The notes under the pieces are model-generated. The model was not told the DNA's origin, did no database searches, and was given only the letters and a program-made list of their open reading frames with translations. Positions 14,271-20,668 of a stretch of 20,668 nt of DNA are shown here, piece after piece (position 1 is the stretch's first letter; the number at the start of each line of letters is the position of its first letter). The stretch is from positions 1-20,668 of the forward strand of contig CAMDOJ010000010.1 of NCBI GenBank assembly GCA_945903555.1. The letters are read 5' to 3'. A program made the position numbers and the translations under genes. This DNA comes from Chthoniobacter flavus (GTDB lineage: Bacteria > Verrucomicrobiota > Verrucomicrobiia > Chthoniobacterales > Terrimicrobiaceae).

Positions 14271-14299
14271 TTTACAGGGGCGACTCGCCCAGATTGCAA
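14271..14299 (-). promoter_or_regulatory. Candidate promoter of the ABC-GldG operon with a palindrome in its spacer
   Basis: On the minus strand TTGCAA (14294-14299) and TGTAAA (14271-14276, four of six -10 matches) are separated by exactly 17 nt. The spacer contains a 13-nt perfect palindrome, GGGCGACTCGCCC (14278-14290, 6-bp arms and one central base), where a repressor could bind. It lies 88 nt upstream of the ATPase start and in the divergent gap with fba. No regulator gene is nearby. Confidence 0.3.
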
Positions 14300-14405
14300 A
14301 TCGAGGGGCGGTATTGCGGTGTAAGCGGGGCGATGCAGTTTGTTGCGATCTGCCCAGAAAGGGTTTGCCATAAACAGGGCGGTTGGAGTACGGCTTGGAA
14401 CCTAC

Positions 14406-15479
14406 ATGAAAAATACAAAGTTTCGCTCGGGTGTGTTGTTTGGGGATGAAGTCAAGTCGTTGCTCGATCAAGCCAAGGCGGAGAATTTTGCGCTGCCTGC
14501 GGTCAATTGCATCGGAACGAGTTCTGTGAATGCCGCGCTGGCCGCTGGGCGTGAGTTAAATTCCCCGATGATGATCCAGTTCTCCAACGGGGGGGCGCAG
14601 TTTTTTATTGGGAAAGGGGTGAAGGGTGACAACCAACTTGGCCCAGTACTTGGTGGCATCGCAGGAGCCATTTACACAGATCAGGCAGCGAAGGCCTATG
14701 GCGTTCCTGTGATTTTAAATACGGATCATTGCTCGAAGAAGTTGCTCCCTTGGATCGATGGGCTGTTGGCGGCAAGCGAGGAACAATTCGCAAAAACAGG
14801 GCAACCTCTTTATAGCTCCCACATGCTCGATTTATCCGAGGAGCCGCTTCTGGAAAACATCGAAACCTGCTGCATGTATCTTCAACGCATGGCGAAAATG
14901 GGCATGACTCTCGAAATCGAACTCGGCGTCACTGGCGGTGAGGAAGACGGTGTCGACAATAGCGATGTGCATGAGTCCCGCCTCTACACGCAACCTGAAG
15001 AAGTCGCCGCGATGTATGAGGCACTCAGCGACGTGAGCCCAAACTTCACTGTGGCGGCCGCCTTCGGTAATGTTCACGGAGTTTACAAACCAGGGAATGT
15101 GAAACTAAAACCCACGATCTTGCGCGATTCCCAAGAATACATTCAGAAAAAATTTGGAACCGCATCGAAGCCGGTGAATTTTGTTTTTCATGGGGGATCT
15201 GGTTCCTCACGTGAAGAGATCCGCGAGGCTATCAGCTACGGCGCTATCAAGATGAACTTGGATACGGATCTCCAATGGGCTTACTGGGACGGTATCCGCG
15301 CTTACGATGCGAAAAACCACGATTACCTGCAGGGTCAGATCGGCAATCCTACGGGACCAGACGCTCCGAACAAAAAATACTACGATCCGCGCGTGTGGGT
15401 GGGGGCGGCCGAGGCTGCCTTCACGAAGCGCTTGCTGACGTCCTTCGAGGATCTCGATTGCGTTGGGCGCAACGCCTAG
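14406..15479 (+). CDS. fba: Class II fructose-bisphosphate aldolase
   Basis: This zinc enzyme splits fructose-1,6-bisphosphate into glyceraldehyde-3-phosphate and dihydroxyacetone phosphate in glycolysis and makes it in gluconeogenesis. From the ATG at 14406 it has 357 residues and is collinear with the E. coli FbaA type (class IIA). The catalytic Asp107 and zinc ligand His108 stand in NTDHCSKK. The acidic loop ELGVTGGEEDGVDN lies at about 172-185. The other zinc histidines are His224 (GNVHGVYKPG) and His262 (FHGGSGSS), and phosphate-binding NLDTD follows at about 284-288. The frame extends upstream to a TTG at 14340, but that adds non-family sequence. It is divergent from the ABC operon and convergent with preA, with its own terminator, so it is probably monocistronic. 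Only a weak GGA precedes the start. Confidence 0.96.
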   Translation: MKNTKFRSGVLFGDEVKSLLDQAKAENFALPAVNCIGTSSVNAALAAGRELNSPMMIQFSNGGAQFFIGKGVKGDNQLGPVLGGIAGAIYTDQAAKAYGVPVILNTDHCSKKLLPWIDGLLAASEEQFAKTGQPLYSSHMLDLSEEPLLENIETCCMYLQRMAKMGMTLEIELGVTGGEEDGVDNSDVHESRLYTQPEEVAAMYEALSDVSPNFTVAAAFGNVHGVYKPGNVKLKPTILRDSQEYIQKKFGTASKPVNFVFHGGSGSSREEIREAISYGAIKMNLDTDLQWAYWDGIRAYDAKNHDYLQGQIGNPTGPDAPNKKYYDPRVWVGAAEAAFTKRLLTSFEDLDCVGRNA

Positions 15480-15511
15480 TCGCACGACCAGTTGTTGACC
15501 TATAAAGATAG

Positions 15512-15547
15512 CGCTTGGCGTTCACCGCTAAGCGTTCCTTTATTTTT
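15512..15547 (+). terminator. Terminator of fba, possibly shared with preA
   Basis: CGCTTGGCG (15512-15520) pairs with CGCTAAGCG (15526-15534), one G-U pair, with a 5-nt loop. The plus strand continues TTCCTTTATTTTTC. It begins about 30 nt after the fba stop. The minus-strand side has only a short T-rich run, so termination of preA there is less certain. Confidence 0.75.
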
Positions 15548-15568
15548 CTAATTCACATCAACTGTATT

Positions 15569-16885
15569 TTACGGATGTGGTAGAATGGGCGCGATGTCCC
15601 CTTTAGCTAGTTGAACTTGGTATTGGCTCCAGCTCATTGGCTCGGCAGGGGATGGGATTTCCACCATGGAAACACAGCCATCCACAGGACAGACGAGGCT
15701 GCAGAGATTGCATCCCACGCAGTCCGCCTCACGCACGACGGGGACCGATTTGCCCAGCATTCGCCCCGGTCCGTAGCCAATCCCGGTGGATTCAGGGTCG
15801 AGCAGATCAATGCACTGATGGGCGCCATCCTCGCAGGCGATATGGCAGAGATTACACCCGATGCAGGTGTCGTGGTCGATGCGGGCTACGCGTTTGAAGT
15901 TGAGATTCAGATCCTCCCATTTGTGAAGTGAATGGACGGCACGACCGATAAGAGCTCGCGGGGATTCCATGCTCTTGCTGTCAAGATAGGCGCTGAGACC
16001 ATCAATCATGCCCTCCACGATCCGGAATCCATGGTGCATGACAGCAGTGCAGACTTGGATTGTTCCTGAGCCAAGGGCCATGAACTCGGCCGCATCGCGC
16101 CAATTTGAGATGCCTCCGATGCCCGATATGGGAAGTCCAAACTCGGAGTCCTGGGCGCAATTTTGCACCATATTCAACGCAATGGGTTTCACTGCAGGGC
16201 CACAATACCCGCCGTGCGTGGAGGCGCCATCAACGTAAGGTTCGGGCACGAAGTTATCGAGATTAACCTGCGTGATGCTCCGAATTGTATTGATGAGCGA
16301 AATCGCGTTGGCTCCACCTCTCTTAGCTGCTCGGGCGGCTTGGGTGATGTCGGTGATATTTGGAGTGAGCTTCACGATCACCGGTTTGCGGGCGACTTCC
16401 ATTACCCAGGTGGTGATTTTTTCCGCAACATCAGGATTTTGTCCGACGGCTGATCCCATCCCGCGCTCGCACATTCCGTGTGGGCAACCGAAGTTCAATT
16501 CAATCCCATCGACTCCGGAGTCCTCGGCGCGGCGGATGAGGTCATGCCAATGCTCTCGGGTATCAGTCATCAGGGAAGCAATGAGGGCGCGATCCGGCCA
16601 GCGATCCTTGACCTCTCGCAGTTCACGAAAATTCGTCTCGGGTGAGCGGTCGCTGATGAGCTCGATGTTGTTGAAGCCGACCATGCGCTTGCCTCCTAAG
16701 TGCAGGGCAGAATACCGGGAGGACACGTTTGGTGTCGGGTCGCCGATGGTTTTCCAAACGATGCCGCCCCATCCGGCTTCAAATGCCCTGTGGGCCTGAT
16801 AAGCGGTATTGGTGGGCGGTCCCGAGGCAAGCCAGAATGGGTTAGGGGAGGGAATTCCTGCGAAGATGACGGAGAGATCAGCCAT
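15569..16885 (-). CDS. preA: NAD-dependent dihydropyrimidine dehydrogenase, PreA subunit
   Basis: PreA is the FMN subunit that reduces uracil and thymine to the 5,6-dihydro forms, using electrons passed from PreT. The 438-residue protein has an FMN-binding TIM barrel of the dihydroorotate dehydrogenase type (about 1-320): NPFWLASGPPTN near the start, ELNFGCPHGMCERGMGSAVGQ around 129-149, KLTPNITDI (172-180) and PISGIGGI (252-259). Two [4Fe-4S] clusters follow, Cys341/344/347/351 and Cys389/392/395/399. By alignment from memory, the position of the catalytic Cys671 of mammalian DPD is Val147 here (MGSAVGQ), as I recall it also is in E. coli PreA. The ATG at 16885 was chosen over a longer frame to 16960 that overlaps preT. 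It follows preT by 8 nt, one operon. Confidence 0.92.
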   Translation of the reverse strand: MADLSVIFAGIPSPNPFWLASGPPTNTAYQAHRAFEAGWGGIVWKTIGDPTPNVSSRYSALHLGGKRMVGFNNIELISDRSPETNFRELREVKDRWPDRALIASLMTDTREHWHDLIRRAEDSGVDGIELNFGCPHGMCERGMGSAVGQNPDVAEKITTWVMEVARKPVIVKLTPNITDITQAARAAKRGGANAISLINTIRSITQVNLDNFVPEPYVDGASTHGGYCGPAVKPIALNMVQNCAQDSEFGLPISGIGGISNWRDAAEFMALGSGTIQVCTAVMHHGFRIVEGMIDGLSAYLDSKSMESPRALIGRAVHSLHKWEDLNLNFKRVARIDHDTCIGCNLCHIACEDGAHQCIDLLDPESTGIGYGPGRMLGKSVPVVREADCVGCNLCSLVCPVDGCVSMVEIPSPAEPMSWSQYQVQLAKGDIAPILPHP

Positions 16886-16893
16886 GTCGAAAA

Positions 16894-18300
16894 TTAGTGG
16901 GTTGCGGAGCGTATAGGATTCCAAAGACCAGCCCCTGCGGCAGGGTGGGCAATACCGCAACGGGAGTTTTGTGATTTTGGGGCAGCGGTTTTTCCCGTGA
17001 GCATGTGGTGGATCGCCATGGCGGCTTTTTTTCCTTCGCCGACGGCGTTGACGACTTCCATACCTCCATTGGCGCAGTCGCCTCCGGCAAAAACTTTATG
17101 CAGGCTGGTGCGGCCGGTGAGGGGATCGGTGACCACGCATCCGCGAGCATCGAGTTGTAGGGAAGGAAACAGGCTCTTGAGGAAGTGATCTTGCTTGGGT
17201 TGCCCAATGGCGAGGAGCAATTGGTCACATGGTTCGATCCACTCTTTGCCGCTCGAAGCGTGGATGAATTTCACTCCAGCAAGGCCGCCATTGCCATGGC
17301 GCACGACCTCCACTGGCTTGGCCTCAAAAATCATGCGGCAGTCGGTAGCGCGGGCCAGAGCGACTTCAAAGGCATAAGCGCTCATTTGATCCTCTTTCCT
17401 GCGATAGGCGAGGGTCGCGAATGTTGCCCCAAGTCTTTTGGCCTGACTGACAGCATCGATGGCTGTATTTCCACCACCGATGACGAGCACGGTCTTGCCA
17501 ATGGAAACGCTCTCGAGGGGCATCTCATGAATGTCACGAATGAAATCCAGAGCCGATCTCACTCCGGCGCCAACTTCCCCCGGGATGCCCAGTTCAGATT
17601 CATGGCCAAGGCCGATGGCAACGAAAATAGCATCGTATTGGGATAGGAGATCGGCGGCAGTGAGATCTGTGCCGACATTCACACCCGTTCGGATTTCGAC
17701 CCCGAGCGACTCCACCAAGCGGACTTCATCGAGGCTCACGCGGGGCTTCATTTTATAATAAGCGACCCCGCGGGTATTCAGCCCCCCCGCTTCTACCTCC
17801 TTTTCCAAAATAACAACATGGTGCCCGAGGCTGGCGAGATCCGCAGCACAGCCGAGACCAGCCGGTCCAGCTCCCACGATCGCAACGTGGAAGCCAGTGG
17901 CTTCGGCCGGTGCGTCCAAAACAAAAATCCCTCGGGCCGTCACATAATCGGTCGCGTAACGCTGAAGGAGTCCAATTTGGATAGGCTCATATTCATGGCT
18001 CAGCACGCAGGCCCCTTCGCAGAGGACTTCGGTGGGGCAGACTCGCGAGCAACTTGCGCCTAGGATGTTGGCTGTGAGTATCGTTTTCGCTGCGCCTGCA
18101 GCATCGCCATTCGCGATTCTTTTGATAAAAGTGGGAACGTCGATGCCCGTGGGGCAGGCGTGAATGCATGGTGCATCATAGCAGTAGAGGCAGTGTTGAG
18201 ACTCGGCAAGGGCGGCTTGGTCGCTGAGTGGGGCGTGAATCTCCTCCATTAAAGGAAATCGACATTGTGATTCAGCGGATGGTTGGATTTGACGGGCCAT
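16894..18300 (-). CDS. preT: NAD-dependent dihydropyrimidine dehydrogenase, PreT subunit
   Basis: PreT takes electrons from NAD(P)H by FAD and passes them through iron-sulfur clusters to PreA. The 468-residue protein resembles the N-terminal part of eukaryotic DPD and the small subunit of glutamate synthase. Its N-terminal cluster cysteines are Cys37/40/45/49 and Cys84/88/94/98. The FAD-binding GAGPAG is at 143-148 after VAIV. The NAD(P)H-binding VIGGGNTA is at 273-280, and the second FAD motif FAGGDCANGG lies near the end. Adjacency to preA separates it from GltD-like relatives. No dihydropyrimidinase or beta-ureidopropionase gene is in the window, so whether uracil is fully degraded cannot be told. 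It is divergent from glgB. I used the ATG at 18300; there is no Shine-Dalgarno sequence, and an ATG 17 codons later is a possible alternative. Confidence 0.92.
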   Translation of the reverse strand: MARQIQPSAESQCRFPLMEEIHAPLSDQAALAESQHCLYCYDAPCIHACPTGIDVPTFIKRIANGDAAGAAKTILTANILGASCSRVCPTEVLCEGACVLSHEYEPIQIGLLQRYATDYVTARGIFVLDAPAEATGFHVAIVGAGPAGLGCAADLASLGHHVVILEKEVEAGGLNTRGVAYYKMKPRVSLDEVRLVESLGVEIRTGVNVGTDLTAADLLSQYDAIFVAIGLGHESELGIPGEVGAGVRSALDFIRDIHEMPLESVSIGKTVLVIGGGNTAIDAVSQAKRLGATFATLAYRRKEDQMSAYAFEVALARATDCRMIFEAKPVEVVRHGNGGLAGVKFIHASSGKEWIEPCDQLLLAIGQPKQDHFLKSLFPSLQLDARGCVVTDPLTGRTSLHKVFAGGDCANGGMEVVNAVGEGKKAAMAIHHMLTGKTAAPKSQNSRCGIAHPAAGAGLWNPIRSATH

Positions 18301-18473
18301 AGCGGACAGTGGTGGTCTTATGTTATTCGCTTATTTTTGCCCTTAGGCCTAATCAAAACTATCGGGAGTCGCGTTGGCTATGCCTTTAGGACAATACCCC
18401 ATCGGGCAAGTCGACTTAAATCTCTTCATTAAATCTGTTCATTTCGTATGGGAGTCAATAAACATAGAGACAA
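18301..18473. promoter_or_regulatory. Divergent preT / glgB control region
   Basis: This 173-nt gap must hold the start signals for preT (minus) and glgB (plus). I could not find a convincing -35/-10 pair on either strand. It contains a perfect 10-bp palindrome, TTAGGCCTAA (18343-18352), 43 nt from the preT start, which could be an operator or chance. Confidence 0.35.
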
Positions 18474-20668
18474 ATGAAGCATTCCCTCCTCTCCGATGAT
18501 GATTATTATCCTTTAATCGAAGCTCGTCATTGTGATCCGTTTCGCATTCTGGGAATTCGAATGGTCGATGAAAGATGGGTGGCGCGAGTTCTTAGACCTG
18601 ATGTTCAGAAGGTTTCTGTTATTTTGGATGCAAACCCTTCTAAAAAGCATCCGCTCTCTCTTGCTGACGGCAATGGTCTTTTCGAAAGCATTCTCCCGGA
18701 ATTCAAGGCGGGTGGGGGATATCAGCTTGAACTGACCGCTCACGACGGAACCACGTGGCGTGAGCGAGATCCTTATGCGTTTTCTCCTGTGCTCGGGGAG
18801 ATGGATATTTACCTCTTCAACGAAGGGACGCACTACGACATCTACAAAAAACTTGGCGCACACGTGAAGGTCATCGACGACGTTCCGGGTGTTCATTTTG
18901 CAGTCTGGGCGCCCTCCGCTCAGCGCGTGAGTGTGGTTGGCGATTTCAATAATTGGGATGGGCGTATCCATCCCATGCGCAAGCTCACGCCCTCCGGTGT
19001 CTGGGAAATCTTTCTTCCCGGCGTTCACGAAGGTGCTCATTACAAATTCGAGATTCGCAGTGAAGTAGGGGATGTTTTTCTTAAAACCGATCCCTACGCC
19101 TTTTTCGCCCAGCACGGGACAAGCACCGGTTGCATTGTTTTTGATCTTGCCCGCTATCAGTGGAGTGACCAAGCGTGGATCGAGAATCGCCCGAAGATCG
19201 ATCCGTACAACAGCCCGATGAGCATCTATGAGGTGCACATTGGTTCTTGGCAGCGCATCGCCGAAGATGGCGACCGCAGCTTGAGCTACCTCGAATTGGG
19301 CGATCGCCTGATACCTTACGTCAAGGAAATGGGATTCACGCACATCGAGCTCATGCCAGTAATGGAGCATCCCTTTGATGGATCATGGGGGTATCAGGTT
19401 GTGAACTACTACGCCCCCACGAGCCGGTTTGGAAATCCCGATGAGTTTCGCAACTTTGTCGATCGCTGCCACCAAGAGGGCATCGGCGTGATTCTCGACT
19501 GGGTGCCCGGTCACTTTCCGAAGGATGCCCATGGCCTCGCGCGTTTCGATGGAACCTGCCTCTTTGAGCACGAAGATCCCCGCCTCGGTGAGCATCAGGA
19601 CTGGGGCACACTCATCTTCAACTACGGTCGTAATGAGGTGAAAAATTTCCTCATCGGCAATGCGCTTTATTGGATGGATGAGTTCCACATCGACGGCTTG
19701 CGCGTGGATGCCGTCGCTTCCATGCTCTATCTCGATTATTCCCGCAAGGAGGGCGAGTGGATCCCAAATTGCTTCGGTGGGCGAGAGAACCTAGAAGCGA
19801 TCAGTTTCCTCAAGCGCTGTAACGAAGTCTCCTACGAGCGCTTCCCTGGTGTGGCTATGATGGCGGAGGAATCCACATCTTATCCCGGAGTGTCGCATCC
19901 GACCTACAACAACGGGCTCGGATTCGGCTACAAGTGGAATATGGGCTGGATGAATGACAGCCTGCGCTACATTAGCAAGGAGCCGATCCATCGGCGATAC
20001 CACCAAAGTGATGTCACCTTCTCCATGCTCTATGCTTTTCAGGAGCATTTTATTCTTGTTCTCAGCCATGATGAAGTCGTTCACGGCAAGGGATCGCTCA
20101 TCGATAAAATGCCGGGCGACTACTGGCAAAAATTTGCGAACTGCCGGATGTTCCTCTCTTGGATGTGGGCGCATCCTGGCAAGAAGCTTATTTTTCAAGG
20201 CATCGAGTTTGGGCAATTTGCCGAGTGGAAGCATGGTTTCAGTTTGGATTGGCACCTTACGCAATCTCCCGCACACGACGGGCTTCGCCGCTTGGTTCAG
20301 CATCTCAACTGGCTCTACACGCACGAACCCTCTTTCTACGAATGTGACGATAGCTATGAGGGGTTTGAGTGGATCGATTTCAACGATGCCGATAATACCG
20401 TCTGGTCCTTCATGCGCAAATCCCGCACCGGGGCGACGATTGTTTTCGTTGTCAATGCGACCCCCGTCGTCCGTGAGGGATACCGCGTTGGCGTGAATGC
20501 GACGGGATTTTATGAGGAGATCCTCAATTCAGATTCCTCGACCTATGGCGGGTCCAATGTAGGAAACTTCGGTGGAGTTGATGCCTGCGAAAACTGGTCT
20601 TGGCAAAGTCAGCCCCATTCGATCCAAATCAATTTGCCGCCTTTATCGGTTGTTGCATTCAAACACAT
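18474..20668 (+). CDS. glgB: 1,4-alpha-glucan (glycogen) branching enzyme, runs off the right edge
   Basis: GlgB, a GH13 enzyme, cuts alpha-1,4 chains and re-joins them by alpha-1,6 bonds to branch glycogen. The window shows 731 codons without a stop, about the length of E. coli GlgB (728), so only a few residues are missing. Two N-terminal CBM48-like domains are present (DPFRILG and GVHFAVWAPSAQRVSVVGDF), the long form. The catalytic barrel has region I DWVPGHFP, region II DGLRVDAV with nucleophile Asp412, region III MAEEST with acid/base Glu465, and region IV SHDEVVHG with His532-Asp533. SIYEVHIGSW and the C-terminal beta domain ending near SVVAFKH complete it. The ATG at 18474 has only AGAGA as a weak ribosome-binding site. 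Large antisense frames lie across it and are shadows. Confidence 0.97.
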   Translation, partial: MKHSLLSDDDYYPLIEARHCDPFRILGIRMVDERWVARVLRPDVQKVSVILDANPSKKHPLSLADGNGLFESILPEFKAGGGYQLELTAHDGTTWRERDPYAFSPVLGEMDIYLFNEGTHYDIYKKLGAHVKVIDDVPGVHFAVWAPSAQRVSVVGDFNNWDGRIHPMRKLTPSGVWEIFLPGVHEGAHYKFEIRSEVGDVFLKTDPYAFFAQHGTSTGCIVFDLARYQWSDQAWIENRPKIDPYNSPMSIYEVHIGSWQRIAEDGDRSLSYLELGDRLIPYVKEMGFTHIELMPVMEHPFDGSWGYQVVNYYAPTSRFGNPDEFRNFVDRCHQEGIGVILDWVPGHFPKDAHGLARFDGTCLFEHEDPRLGEHQDWGTLIFNYGRNEVKNFLIGNALYWMDEFHIDGLRVDAVASMLYLDYSRKEGEWIPNCFGGRENLEAISFLKRCNEVSYERFPGVAMMAEESTSYPGVSHPTYNNGLGFGYKWNMGWMNDSLRYISKEPIHRRYHQSDVTFSMLYAFQEHFILVLSHDEVVHGKGSLIDKMPGDYWQKFANCRMFLSWMWAHPGKKLIFQGIEFGQFAEWKHGFSLDWHLTQSPAHDGLRRLVQHLNWLYTHEPSFYECDDSYEGFEWIDFNDADNTVWSFMRKSRTGATIVFVVNATPVVREGYRVGVNATGFYEEILNSDSSTYGGSNVGNFGGVDACENWSWQSQPHSIQINLPPLSVVAFKH

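Noticed and set aside
14183..14371. 63-codon N-terminal extension of the ABC ATPase
   Set aside because: It has no homology to ABC ATPases and crosses the candidate promoter; the ATG at 14182 has an SD and the family start.
18513..19370. 285-codon frame antisense to glgB, and 177 codons at 19791-20324
   Set aside because: Both lie opposite conserved GlgB sequence and have no family features. The sense frame is open for 731 codons with all GH13 motifs.
1271..20668. Toxin-antitoxin, CRISPR, phage-defence or integrase genes
   Set aside because: I looked for their domains and for array-like repeats in both strands and found none; the large genes are all housekeeping or transport.

Overview
The window is ordinary bacterial chromosome of middling GC. 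It carries housekeeping genes on both strands and shows no rRNA, tRNA, CRISPR array, insertion sequence or phage gene. A bacterium of the Verrucomicrobiota/PVC type fits best. That is an inference from the gene set (a GldG-family and DUF4340 ABC-export operon beside alaS, a short str operon divergent from prmC-murA, bacterial PreT/PreA, and a two-CBM48 GlgB) and from the protein sequences; no marker gene here proves it.

Left edge (1-1257). No recognisable conserved gene. A GC-richer stretch holds a doubtful 175-codon open frame (156-683). It gives way to an AT-rich stretch (about 684-1212). Inside that, on the minus strand, sits a 46-codon, almost wholly hydrophobic ORF (785-925) with a strong, well-spaced Shine-Dalgarno sequence, overlapped at its start by a 33-codon ORF. 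A strong intrinsic terminator (1212-1257) closes fusA.

Str operon (1271-4528, minus): rpsL, rpsG, fusA. A clear intrinsic terminator lies between rpsG and fusA, so fusA probably has its own promoter or depends on read-through. No tuf follows fusA.

Divergent from it (4750-6838, plus): prmC and murA overlap by 8 nt. The 221-nt rpsL/prmC gap holds a G-rich run and two very short ORFs with good ribosome-binding sites, one on each strand. murA meets alaS tail to tail at a hairpin.

Minus-strand block 6889-14182: an ABC ATPase, an ABC-2 permease, a GldG-like auxiliary protein and a DUF4340 protein are packed with 2-nt, 4-nt (ATGA) and 4-nt (GTGA) junctions, followed 52 nt later by alaS. The first four look like one membrane machine of uncertain substrate, related to GldA/GldF/GldG.

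Right part: fba (class II aldolase, plus) converges on preT-preA (minus, the two subunits of bacterial NAD-dependent dihydropyrimidine dehydrogenase). glgB (glycogen branching enzyme, plus) diverges from preT and runs off the right edge, probably within a few codons of its end. These genes cover central carbon, pyrimidine reduction and glycogen storage.

The best candidates for something undescribed are the small hydrophobic ORF at 785-925, the short SD-preceded ORFs in the rpsL/prmC gap, and the ABC-GldG-DUF4340 operon, whose family is known but whose function is not established.
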